Shown here: positions 34,722 through 44,055 of the stretch, piece by piece
How positions within the stretch are numbered: the stretch's first letter is position 1
How the letters are laid out: each line of letters begins with the position of its first letter
From: Oceanicola sp. D3
GTDB lineage: Bacteria; Pseudomonadota; Alphaproteobacteria; Rhodobacterales; Rhodobacteraceae
Direction: 5' to 3'
DNA length: 64,000 nt
Assembly: GCF_006351965.1 (NCBI RefSeq)
Contig: NZ_CP040932.1
Location: forward strand, 1,364,001 to 1,428,000
Notes under the pieces: model-generated
What the model was told of the DNA's origin: nothing
The model's input: the letters and a program-made list of their open reading frames with translations, nothing else
Databases searched by the model: none
Translations under genes and position numbers: made by a program

Positions 34722-35642
34722 ATGAGTGAGAGCGCACCGAAGGACCAGTTGGGCAGCCTGCTGCGCCGCCTACAGGGCAAGATCTTTGCAGTGATCGACG
34801 GCGCGCATTTTGATGATCTGCCGGGGCGGATCCGCGATGTTGGCCTGAAAGCCGTGCCGCTGTTCAGCGATGAGATCGACCTGCCCGCGCTGAGCCGTGG
34901 CCCGCATCTTGTGGCCTGCCCCAACCTTTATGCGGTTGAACAGGTGACGGATGTTTGCGCCGGGGTGCCTGCCGTTGTCTGGTGGGATTGGCCGGATCAG
35001 GGCGAGAAGAGCGAGGACAACATCTTTGCCCATCTGCGCCGCCTGAACCTTGTGGAGATCCCGGCCAACCGGGCCGAGCCCATCGTTGGCCGCCGTCAGG
35101 TTGGCGCGGTGGACAGGGGCGCGGGCTGGGAGACGGTGCTGTTTCGCCATGGCGACCCGCATGTGATGTCGCTCCTGATTCCGGTGTTGGATGACGCGCA
35201 GCGCGGCCAGCTCTTTGGCGCGGCGCTTTCGGTGGCGATGCAGCCGCCCGGCGCGGAGGTGACGCATACGCAGAACCCGAGCCACAACGCGCCGCCGGGA
35301 TTTGGCCGCCTTCGGCTGCGGGCCGAGCAATACGACGAGTTGGCGGGTGTGCATGGCCGGGGCCTGCGCCGCCGGGCGGTGCATGAGTTGGGCTCGGATA
35401 TGCCCGAGCCCACCGCGGAAGAGCGTGAGGCCCGCGTGATCGAGGCCTATGACCGCGCCGAGAGTTACGGCTGCATGACGCTCGACCAGATTTGGGAGTT
35501 CATCCATCTCGACAAGCGCTGGGGCCGGAATTTTGAGCTGGCGGCGGGGCACGAGAAGGTGCTGGAGGCCCTGAAGATGCCCGACGCCAGCGCCGAGGAG
35601 CGGCTGTGGCGGGCGGAGATGGAGCTGGGGTTTGCCAAGTAG
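34722..35642 (+). CDS. DUF4123 protein (type VI effector-adaptor family)
   Basis: A 306-residue soluble protein. ATG 34722 is preferred over the adjacent GTG because AGGAGG lies seven bases before it. The first ~150 residues show the DUF4123 pattern: AVIDGAHFDDL, PLFSDEIDLPALSRGPHLVACPN, NIFAHLRRLNLVEI, VLFRHGDPHVMSLLIPVLDDAQ and LFGAA. DUF4123 proteins load toxin effectors onto VgrG of type VI secretion. No VgrG or PAAR gene is in this window, but an Rhs toxin remnant lies 1 kb downstream. The C-terminal half (~160-306) has an unassigned helical extension. Confidence 0.8.
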   Translation: MSESAPKDQLGSLLRRLQGKIFAVIDGAHFDDLPGRIRDVGLKAVPLFSDEIDLPALSRGPHLVACPNLYAVEQVTDVCAGVPAVVWWDWPDQGEKSEDNIFAHLRRLNLVEIPANRAEPIVGRRQVGAVDRGAGWETVLFRHGDPHVMSLLIPVLDDAQRGQLFGAALSVAMQPPGAEVTHTQNPSHNAPPGFGRLRLRAEQYDELAGVHGRGLRRRAVHELGSDMPEPTAEEREARVIEAYDRAESYGCMTLDQIWEFIHLDKRWGRNFELAAGHEKVLEALKMPDASAEERLWRAEMELGFAK

Positions 35643-35949
35643 GGCGCTGAGGCGGCTCATCGCGCCCTCTGGTCGCTCTTCGCATCTGCGATGAGGGCCG
35701 CAAGGGCCGGCGAGTGGCTGGGATGGCCGGGCGCTGGCATGGCGGGGGCCGGGGTGGCCCCGGCGGTTCGCCCGGAGAGATATCACACAACCGAAGACGA
35801 CGTTTAGCGGTGGACCGCAGGCGCGGTACCGGCTGGCCCCGGGGTGTCGGGCCGTCCCGTGGGGGTGCTTTGGGCGCGCGTTGTCCGGCCTTCACGGCCC
35901 GGGTCGGCGGCTTTGGGGGCGGGGCGCGCGGTGGCCCCGCCCGGATCGC
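35643..35949. other. gap without a recognised gene
   Basis: 307 bases between the convergent DUF4123 and small-lipoprotein genes. It holds a CTCATCGC...GCGATGAG inverted pair (35657-35694), which could terminate the DUF4123 gene, and G/C-rich stretches. Frames here look like shadows. Confidence 0.5.
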
Positions 35950-36105
35950 TTAGGAGAGCAGCTCGTCTTCGGTGATGACGTCGTCGGTCGGCAGAACCTC
36001 GACTCCGTTCTCGTCGAGCACGGGCTCCGGCTCGGGTTCGGGGGCGGGCTGCACGCAGGCGGCGAGGCCCAGGACCAGGAGGAGGGGCAGCGTCTTGCGG
36101 ATCAT
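35950..36105 (-). CDS. small lipoprotein
   Basis: A 51-residue protein: a lipoprotein signal ending LGLAAC, a Pro-Glu repeat spacer (PAPEPEPEPEP-like), and a short acidic tail (DENGVEVLPTDDVITEDELLS). The start follows AAAGGGA. The size and layout suggest an entericidin-like or envelope tether peptide; no function is known. Confidence 0.6.
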   Translation of the reverse strand: MIRKTLPLLLVLGLAACVQPAPEPEPEPVLDENGVEVLPTDDVITEDELLS

Positions 36106-36185
36106 GGGTGTCCCTTTCAAATTGATTAACGATGCGCGGGCGCAGATTGGCAGCAAATCGAAAGGCAGGCAACCGCGCGGGGCGC

Positions 36186-36608
36186 TCAACCTTCGCCCCG
36201 GGCCCGCATCAGCCGATCGGCCTTCTTGCGCACCAGCACCGAGCGCAGATCATGCATGGCCAGCAGGAGCGCGTCGGTGACCTCTTCAAGCTGCTCGTCA
36301 GCCGCCTTGGACTGCACCCATTGGGTGGTGATGTTGAGGTAATCCACCGCGCGGTGGATATCGTCGATGTCGCGGCGGGCCAGAAGCGCTGTGCGCTCGG
36401 TCATCCACTCGGTGATCGCCTCCACATCCTCTTCGGTCAGCTTGCGATCGCCATGGGGCTTCACCTCGCCGTTCTTGATGTTGATCACGGCGATCTGATC
36501 CATCTCGATCCGGCGCTGGCGGTTTTCGGTATCGACGCGAAAGGCCACCGCCCCGTTTTCGCGCACGCGGAAGTAATAGTCGGGTAATTCGCCTGCCATC
36601 GGCCTCAT
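36186..36608 (-). CDS. conserved-looking protein of unknown function
   Basis: A 140-residue soluble protein; ATG 36608 or the internal ATG of MAGELPDYYF could start it. The first ~50 residues are beta-rich (YYFRVRENGAVAFRVDTENRQRRIEMDQIAVINI). The rest is helical with ALLARRDIDDIHRAVDYLNITTQWVQSK. No signal or membrane helix and no family I can name. Codon use matches the chromosome, so it is native rather than part of the island next to it. Confidence 0.65.
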   Translation of the reverse strand: MRPMAGELPDYYFRVRENGAVAFRVDTENRQRRIEMDQIAVINIKNGEVKPHGDRKLTEEDVEAITEWMTERTALLARRDIDDIHRAVDYLNITTQWVQSKAADEQLEEVTDALLLAMHDLRSVLVRKKADRLMRARGEG

Positions 36609-36685
36609 GTCCCTCGTTCTCGCAGAAGGGATAGCAGGGGGCGGGGCGGTGCGCCAGATGGGGGGTGCGTGCTGATGGGGCGGGG

Positions 36686-36857
36686 GTGAACACCGAGGTC
36701 GTCACCTACCCGGCCGCCGGGGTGAGCCTGGTGAACGGCGAGGCCCGCTACATCCACGCCGATGACCTCGGCTTTGGGCCGGATGGTGACCAAGGCGGAT
36801 GACGCCGCCGGCGACGAGCTCTCTAGCGAGAGCCTCTAAACCCCCTACGGCCGGGCG
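36686..36857 (+). pseudogene. broken Rhs core fragment
   Basis: Translated from 36686 the sequence reads VVTYPAAGVSLVNGEARYIHADDLG, a typical Rhs-core strand with YIHADxLG. A one-base insertion near the TTTGGG at about 36770 then shifts the frame. The continuing frame (RMVTKADDAAGDELSSESL) runs into an in-frame TAA at 36837-36839 where a Tyr codon is expected before TPYGRAVE. These two lesions disconnect the Rhs core from the C-terminal domain. No further Rhs sequence lies upstream. Confidence 0.7.
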
Positions 36858-37799
36858 GTGGAGTTCAGGGTGCAGGTGGGCGCCGAGGAGGACCACAGCT
36901 ACATCGGCGAACGCCGCGACCGGACGACGGGGATGATGTACCTCAACGCGCGGTACTACGACCCGGAGATCGGCCTGTTCCTCTCGCCCGACTGGTTCGA
37001 GGTGACCGAACCCGGGGTGGGCGCCAATCGCTATGCCTATGCCGGTGGAGATCCGGTGAACGGCAGGGATCCGGGGGGGAATGAGTGCTCAAGCAGCGGA
37101 AACTCAGTCAGCTGTGACAGCGACTCGCCCGGCGGTGAAGGCGAGTTCGAGATTGAACCTTGGCCCGATGACGCGACAGAAGAGACTATCGATGAGACCT
37201 TGGCACTGTTCGATCACTTTTCAGCATATCGAAGGGCAAAGTATTCGCGCTATGCATCCGCTGTCAAAGGTAGAGAGTTTCGCGAAGAGCACCTTAGGCG
37301 AGCTTCGGCCGCATCGGGCAACGAAGTTGAAGGACGTAGTCCATGGATTAACCGATCGATTGCTATTTCAGGCGCTGTCGGTGTCCATGGAGCAGCTCGT
37401 TTCGGGACCATCCTTCAAGCTCGGACAATATTGAAGGAAAACCTCGCGCAAATGCGAGCCGCCCGGAGAGCTCAAGAAATTCATAATACTCTGACCCATC
37501 CGAAAGCGAGAAGCAGTCGAACGACAGCCGTGATGAACACAGAATCAGGTACGCGCATCGTGGCGGGCGGTGTTAGAGACCTTGATCCAGCGCAAAGGGC
37601 GGCCTTGGCTGCCGACGAAGTGGCAGCACGCTCACCTGGCGTTCATGCGGAGATTACAGCTATTCAACATGCCGCAAAAAATGGTATGGTTCCCAGAAGT
37701 ATTCATACGACAACGAATATTTGCCGGTCCTGCCAAGATGCAATCAACTCCACTGGCGGTATTCTTACCGGACCGAGAACTGCGATATGGCCGTACTAA
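36858..37799 (+). CDS. Rhs C-terminal fragment with deaminase-like toxin domain
   Basis: A 313-codon frame opening at GTG 36858. Residues 1-70 end the Rhs core (YIGERRDRTTGMMYLNARYYDPEIGLFLSPD, ANRYAYAGGDPVNGRDPGG), where Rhs proteins normally cleave off their tip. The remainder is lower in GC and ends in a deaminase-like module: HAE at residues 263-265, CRSC (Cys289, Cys292) in NICRSCQDAI, and a LTGPRTAIWPY end. In the nucleic-acid deaminase superfamily, HAE and CxxC bind the zinc. The 3' end overlaps the immunity gene. With its core broken it may be silent, a stored toxin cassette, or expressed from the internal start. Confidence 0.72.
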   Translation: MEFRVQVGAEEDHSYIGERRDRTTGMMYLNARYYDPEIGLFLSPDWFEVTEPGVGANRYAYAGGDPVNGRDPGGNECSSSGNSVSCDSDSPGGEGEFEIEPWPDDATEETIDETLALFDHFSAYRRAKYSRYASAVKGREFREEHLRRASAASGNEVEGRSPWINRSIAISGAVGVHGAARFGTILQARTILKENLAQMRAARRAQEIHNTLTHPKARSSRTTAVMNTESGTRIVAGGVRDLDPAQRAALAADEVAARSPGVHAEITAIQHAAKNGMVPRSIHTTTNICRSCQDAINSTGGILTGPRTAIWPY

Positions 37800-38353
37800 A
37801 GAAAATTGACCTACATCAGAAACAAGTGGGATTGTTGCTGCTCGAGGTGGACCCAGTGCAAGCTGTAGCGTTTGGAATGGCTTCGTTCGAGCGACTCCGT
37901 CCGTTCATGGAGCGATATTTCGAAACTGCGAGACTGCCCATGGATGAGGTGGTTTCAAGCTCGAGAGAAAAGATTTGGAAAATGGCCCTCCTGAGAACTG
38001 ATCTCGAGGATCGTTCTTCGTGGAAGGATTCCTCTTCCAAGATTGACTTCATTATTCCGGGAGAAGACAGTAAGTGGAATATCTACCATCCGCTTGCTCA
38101 AGACGCGTTGAGTATCCTCTCATACTGTTGTGAGTATGCCGTTGAAAGAGATGTCCGGAAGCTGGAATGGTCTGCTCGTGCGGCCTTGGACTCGTTATTG
38201 TACTGTTCAGAGAGCAGTGATTTTCCTTATGTGGACAACGGTATGGTGTATTCTCAGATTGATCGCCAGCTTGAAGACATAAAACTCTTGAAGCTCGGTG
38301 AGATAGAGAAAATACGTAGCCTCGCGCTGCTAACAAATGCGTTCAACCGATGA
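37787..38353 (+). CDS. putative immunity protein of the Rhs toxin
   Basis: A 188-residue soluble, low-GC gene starting 13 bases inside the end of the toxin frame, the usual toxin-immunity order. It is largely helical: QVGLLLLEVDPVQAVAFGMASFERLRPFMERYF, WNIYHPLAQDALSILSYCCEYAVERD and YSQIDRQLEDIKLLK. The helix order recalls DUF416/YjaG-like immunity proteins, but I hold that loosely. It should bind and block the deaminase-like domain. Confidence 0.7.
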   Translation: MAVLKKIDLHQKQVGLLLLEVDPVQAVAFGMASFERLRPFMERYFETARLPMDEVVSSSREKIWKMALLRTDLEDRSSWKDSSSKIDFIIPGEDSKWNIYHPLAQDALSILSYCCEYAVERDVRKLEWSARAALDSLLYCSESSDFPYVDNGMVYSQIDRQLEDIKLLKLGEIEKIRSLALLTNAFNR

Positions 38354-38404
38354 TATTTTGAAATATCTGAGTTGGTTTTTGGGGCGTATCCGCCTCAAAG
38401 TTGG

Positions 38405-38704
38405 TCAAATTATGAACTCCACCCCCACCTCCCGTGACGCAGCCCCAATCCCCCCACAGACCTCACACCCCGCCCCACCGCAGCCCGCACAAGCCCGCAC
38501 CTCCAGCCGCTGCGCCAGCACCCCTCGCAGCACCTCCTCCAGCACATGCTCTTCCACCCCGAGGTTCAGCATCCGCCGGCGGGCCGAGGCGGCGGACTTC
38601 GTGTGCAGGGTCGCCAGCACCATCCGCCCCATCAGCCCGGCCCGGCAGGCCATCGCCGCCGTCGCCTCGTCGCGGATTTCTGCGGGCAGTGTGCGGCTGA
38701 GGGG
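38405..38704 (-). pseudogene. 3' fragment of a GspE/PulE-type secretion ATPase
   Basis: About 100 codons on the minus strand read AEIRDEATAAMACRAGLMGR, then VLATLHTKSAASARRRMLNLGVEE, LEEVLRGVLAQRLEVRACAGC and GGAGCEVCGG. This follows the C-terminal third of type II secretion/type IV pilus ATPases (GEIRD-ET, GHLVLSTLHTN, RGVLAQRL, then a cysteine-rich tail). No Walker A or B parts precede it, so it is a remnant. It abuts the immunity gene on the other strand. Confidence 0.65.
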
Positions 38705-38814
38705 CATCACGGTGCCAACGTACACGCTGGCTCTGGCCGGACGGTTGTGAGGCGGGCTATGGAGGCAGGGAGCGTAGTTGCTGCGCACCCTAAGAGCAGC
38801 ACGAAAGGTGCGAG

Positions 38815-39426
38815 ATGAAAGCATTGAACAGGCCCGTTCTCGGACTCCTTGCCTTGGTTTGGGCCTCTGGTTGCGCCGATCTTCAAGGCGAGCCTGCGGG
38901 GGAAGAACCACTGAACGGGGCCACGCTCGCGCTTCTATCCGGGCCGGCGGGTTTGCCTTCGGGCGAGGCGTTGTCGGCGACGCTCAACAACGGCACCCCG
39001 GCCCGGTTTTGCGTTTCCGGCAGCGCGGGGGATGCGATTGCCTGGGTGGTCTCGGAAGCAGGAACCGAAAACGAGCTGTTGGATCAGGGCTGGGGCGACA
39101 GCATCGAGAACCATACTCATGTCACCATTGGTGGGGTGAAACTCGATGGATACGATGCGCGGCGCCTCGAGGTCAAACCCGGCACCTCCGTGACGCTTAC
39201 CGGGGTTTTCCCGAGTTTCCCAGACCCCTACCTTATGGGAGCGCGCGGTGAGTTCATCACTGGCGAGTTGACCGATCTCAGCCGCAAGACCTTCGAGTTC
39301 TACGGATATACCCATGTGTTCGACTGCGGGTTTCGGAATGCTCATGCCGCGATTGCGGCTGGAGACGTCCGGGTCGTGGAAACTGAGCGGCGGCAGATCT
39401 CCTTGCGACGCCTGATGATGAGATAA
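38815..39426 (+). CDS. putative lipoprotein of unknown function
   Basis: A 203-residue protein with lipoprotein signal (WASGC, Cys about residue 20). The mature part is beta-rich with NGATLALLSGP, RFCVSGSAGDAIAWVVSEAG, YDARRLEVKPGTSVTLTGV and VFDCGFRNAHAAIAAG, plus two later cysteines. An Arg-rich tail follows. No family recognised. Start site AGGTGCGAG before ATG. Confidence 0.65.
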   Translation: MKALNRPVLGLLALVWASGCADLQGEPAGEEPLNGATLALLSGPAGLPSGEALSATLNNGTPARFCVSGSAGDAIAWVVSEAGTENELLDQGWGDSIENHTHVTIGGVKLDGYDARRLEVKPGTSVTLTGVFPSFPDPYLMGARGEFITGELTDLSRKTFEFYGYTHVFDCGFRNAHAAIAAGDVRVVETERRQISLRRLMMR

Positions 39427-39501
39427 GGGGGCGGCATGTCGTGTCGACAGCGAGGCTCAGACAGATCGACGGGTCCGGGCAGGCTTCGGTGGAGGCTCGG
39501 T

Positions 39502-39532
39502 AAAGAAAAAGGCCCGGCGGTGGGGCCGGGCC
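39502..39532 (-). terminator. intrinsic terminator of aspC
   Basis: On the minus strand GGCCCGGC and GCCGGGCC (arms 39525-39532 and 39511-39518) are followed by TTTTTCTTT. This is a standard rho-independent terminator 27 bases after the aminotransferase stop. It may also end the plus-strand lipoprotein transcript. Confidence 0.85.
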
Positions 39533-39558
39533 TTTCATCGGTCAGGGTGCGGGGGCGG

Positions 39559-41528
<1,970 letters not shown>

Positions 41529-41653
41529 GGGGCAGATTGCGCGAAGATCGTGGTGCAAGCGCCGATGATCTGCGGAAAAATTGTCAGGACTTAACGAGTT
41601 CTAAGGGTTTCGCACGGTAAGGGAATGCCAGACAAGAACTGGCGGAGAATGCC

Positions 41654-42151
41654 ATGAGCATCCATTCCCCCGTCGCCCCCAGCCTGAGGCAGGGCTTCAT
41701 GGGCGGCTACCTCGAAACGCTGGCACTGGTGGAGCGGCTCCATCGGCTTCTTCTCGATGTCATCAAGGACGAGTTCGAGCGTGTCGGCGTGCTGGAGATC
41801 AACGCGGTGCAGGCGCTGCTGTTGTTCAACGTGGGCGACCATGAGGTGACAGCCGGCGAATTGAAGACGCGCGGCTACTATCAGGGCTCCAACGTCAGCT
41901 ACAATCTCAAGAAGCTGGTGGAACTGGGCTTCATGCACCATCAGCGCTGCGAGATTGACCGACGCTCGGTGCGGGTGCGTCTGACCGAGCGGGGCCGCCA
42001 TATTCGCGATCTGGTGGCCGAGCTCTTCGAGCGCCATGCCGAGGGCTTGCAGACCAGCGGGGCCATCGACATGGACGGGCTGGAGGTGATCACCGCCGCG
42101 CTCCGCCGGATGGAACGCTATTGGGGCGACCAGATCCGCTATATTTACTAG
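41654..42151 (+). CDS. MarR-like winged-helix regulator (LdtR type)
   Basis: A 165-residue regulator with the MarR core at ~25-125 (LALVERLHRLLLDVIKDEFERVG, INAVQALLLFNVGDHEVTAGELKTRGYYQGSNVSYNLKKLVELGFMHHQRCEIDRRSVRVRLTERG). The DNA-reading helix (YYQGSNVSYNLKKLVE) matches the alphaproteobacterial LdtR group, linked elsewhere to L,D-transpeptidase control. The C-terminal helix is long. Confidence 0.88.
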   Translation: MSIHSPVAPSLRQGFMGGYLETLALVERLHRLLLDVIKDEFERVGVLEINAVQALLLFNVGDHEVTAGELKTRGYYQGSNVSYNLKKLVELGFMHHQRCEIDRRSVRVRLTERGRHIRDLVAELFERHAEGLQTSGAIDMDGLEVITAALRRMERYWGDQIRYIY

Positions 42152-42540
42152 GCGGGACGTTCTAGGCGTGCACGCGTTTGCGCGGCGTGGGCTCATCGCG
42201 GGCAACTGTGGGCGGGTTTCGTAAGGAACGGTCTTGGCCGGGTGCTTGCCGAGCGAAGCGAGGCCACCGAAAGCGGCCCGCGCAGCGGCCTTGGCAACGG
42301 GTCGGGCGCGCAGCACCCAGCAGGCGCGCAGCATTCAGCAAGTGCGCCGGTGCCTTGGCTTCCGCCACCTGCGGAGGTGCAGCGGCCATCCCGCGAAGCC
42401 ACGCACAGAGGCACCATACGGTGAGGTTGAAGATGCAGTCGCAATCCTGTGGGAGCGACTGGGAAACGGCCGTTTGGCGAGGGTGCCGGTGCAGCGGAAA
42501 TCCGACAAGAGAGGCGTGTCGTCGCCTTCCTTGAAGCGAG
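42152..42540. other. non-coding or eroded stretch, G/C-rich
   Basis: Between the MarR-like gene and the DUF1194 gene, frames on both strands have Ala/Arg/Pro-rich, non-protein-like composition. Two near-repeats (GCAGCACCCAGCAGGCGC and GCAGCATTCAGCAAGTGCGC) occur at about 42310-42347. It resembles an eroded gene, but I see no family. Confidence 0.45.
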
Positions 42541-42666
42541 AGCAGGCGTGTTGCGGCGACTCGCAGGCGAGCTGCGGCCGCTGGCAGGCGTGCTGCAGCC
42601 ATAGGCAGGCGTGTTGCAGCCACAGGCAGGCGTGCTACGACCACTGGCAGGCGAGCTGTGCGAGGT
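42541..42666. repeat. six tandem 21-bp units
   Basis: Starting at 42541, 42562, 42583, 42604, 42625 and 42646, each unit begins GCAGGCG(T/A)G(C/T)TG or close to it. The period is exactly 21 bases, a multiple of three, as in heptapeptide repeats. No frame across it looks like a genuine protein. The 3' end lies 8 bases before the DUF1194 stop codon. Confidence 0.85.
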
Positions 42667-42673
42667 TGCGGGC

Positions 42674-43462
42674 TCAGGGGGTGGCGGTGAGGCGGGGGCC
42701 GGTTGCGGGGAGGGCGGCCATCGGGGCGCCTTCGAGCTCCTTGAGCAGCTTGCGGGCCATGGCCTCGGCATAGGAATCAAACCCCTCCGCCGTCATCACA
42801 AAGGCACCCGGCCCGTGGATCACCTGCGCCCTGTAATAGGCCGAGAGCTCGCCCAGCGAGGGGGTTGCGTGATCGAGCGGGGGTTGGCCGATTGTCAGCC
42901 CGTTCACCACGATCCCCGCAAGGGGCGGTGTGTCGCGCACGTCTTGCGGGCGCGGGCCGGAGTTGTTTTTGCCATCGCCGGAGAGGTCGATGGTGCGCTT
43001 GGGGCAGGCGGGGGCCCGGGCGAGCAGGGCGGCGCCGAACAGCATGGCCGCGCCAATGGCGGTGGTGTGCGGCGCAGGCTGGCGCGGGGTTTCGCGCAGG
43101 CGCTGGGCCACACCCGAAAGCCTGTCGGGCGTGGTGATGGCGATCCAGTCGATCAGCAGCCGCTGAAAGCTCTCGTCGGACCATTCGTACACCGCCAGCA
43201 GCACCGGTCGATCGGTGCCGGTGAGCAGGGCGGTGGCAACCTCGGGGTCAGAGAGCGCTTCAGCGAGGCCATCGAGCTGGAGACGGTATTCTTCAAGATC
43301 GACGGAGCCGGACACATCGAGGCCGAGGGCGAGAGCCTGGCGGCAGCTGTCTTGCGCCGCAGCGGGCAGGGCGAGCATGGCGCAGGTGGCGAGCGAGGGG
43401 CCAGCCCCTCGCACACCCCGGAGTACTTGCCGCAAGAAAATGAACGGGCGGCGCAGGCTCAT
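42674..43462 (-). CDS. DUF1194 exported von Willebrand A-like protein
   Basis: A 262-residue protein; ATG 43462 shares ATGA with the DUF1287 stop. A signal peptide ends near AAAQ-DS. The first ~19 residues are encoded by an intergenic-type repeat; a GTG slightly downstream would give a shorter, cleaner signal peptide. The mature part is DUF1194: a MIDAS-like DVSGSVD, then QLDGLAEALSD, AVYEWSD, and TIDLSGDGKNNSG with a second metal-loop. Metal-dependent ligand binding in the periplasm is likely. It is the last gene of the Slam operon. Confidence 0.88.
   Translation of the reverse strand: MSLRRPFIFLRQVLRGVRGAGPSLATCAMLALPAAAQDSCRQALALGLDVSGSVDLEEYRLQLDGLAEALSDPEVATALLTGTDRPVLLAVYEWSDESFQRLLIDWIAITTPDRLSGVAQRLRETPRQPAPHTTAIGAAMLFGAALLARAPACPKRTIDLSGDGKNNSGPRPQDVRDTPPLAGIVVNGLTIGQPPLDHATPSLGELSAYYRAQVIHGPGAFVMTAEGFDSYAEAMARKLLKELEGAPMAALPATGPRLTATP
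43417..43448. repeat. GGAGTA / GCAAGAAAATGAA repeat, copy 2, inside a coding N terminus
   Basis: GGAGTACTTGCC followed by GCAAGAAAATGAACGGG matches the copies at 4431 and 57641. Here the reverse complement encodes the residues RPFIFLRQVL of the DUF1194 protein, just after its start. Confidence 0.65.
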
Positions 43463-44055
43463 CGTGCAGCGAGCCAGGCGCGGGCGGGCTCGGCAAGGCG
43501 GAAATGGCCGGTCATCGGGTGATCGAACAGCATGTTCTCGGTCCGCGTGCCCCAGCCGATGTTATGGGTGACAAGCGGGGTGCCATCGGTGGCGCGGTCA
43601 GCTGCGATGATGCCGATGTGCGGCAGGTTTGAGCCGGTGAGGCGAAAGCTGACGATGTCGCCGGGCCGAAAACCCGCGGGGTCGGAGGTGAGTGGCAGGG
43701 CAGCCCCGGCGCGGGTAAAGAGGGTTTCGAGATTGGGTACGCGGCGGTGGTCGATGTTGCGATCGGTGGTTTTGAGGCCCCAGATCGTCGGGTAGGCGGC
43801 AAAATTCGCCTTCATATCGACGTTGACCACGGCCTGAAGGTCGATGCCCCAGGCGTCACGCATGGCGCGGATCACCACATCGGTGCAGACCCCGCGCGAA
43901 CGCGGCAGGTCGCCGCCGGGAAACGCCAGCCCGACATAGGCCGGATCGTAGATCACCGTCACGCCAACCTGCTCCTCCGCCGCCGTGGCCAGATCGCTGC
44001 CCGGATCGGCGCCGACAGGGCCGGCGAGGGCGATGAGCAGCGCGAAGAGCCTCAT
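43459..44055 (-). CDS. DUF1287 exported NlpC/P60-like protein
   Basis: A 198-residue protein with a signal peptide (VGA-DP). DUF1287 motifs are QVGVTVIYDPAYVGLAFPGGDLPRSRGVCTDVVIRAMRD, with Cys as in the catalytic Cys of papain-like hydrolases, then VDMKANFAAYP and the HIGIIAAD with its His. It probably cuts peptidoglycan stem peptides. The start shares ATGA with the DUF817 gene and its stop with DUF1194. Confidence 0.87.
   Translation of the reverse strand: MRLFALLIALAGPVGADPGSDLATAAEEQVGVTVIYDPAYVGLAFPGGDLPRSRGVCTDVVIRAMRDAWGIDLQAVVNVDMKANFAAYPTIWGLKTTDRNIDHRRVPNLETLFTRAGAALPLTSDPAGFRPGDIVSFRLTGSNLPHIGIIAADRATDGTPLVTHNIGWGTRTENMLFDHPMTGHFRLAEPARAWLAAR

Noticed and set aside
36858-37799. 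Full-length functional Rhs protein
   Set aside because: Upstream core is broken by a frameshift and an in-frame TAA, and there are no further Rhs repeats before 36686.
42541-42666. CRISPR array
   Set aside because: The units are contiguous 21-mers without spacers.
42162-42773. Open frames on both strands over the 21-bp tandem repeats
   Set aside because: Composition is dominated by Ala/Arg/Pro or Cys/His repeats produced by the tandem DNA; there is no ribosome site and no family.
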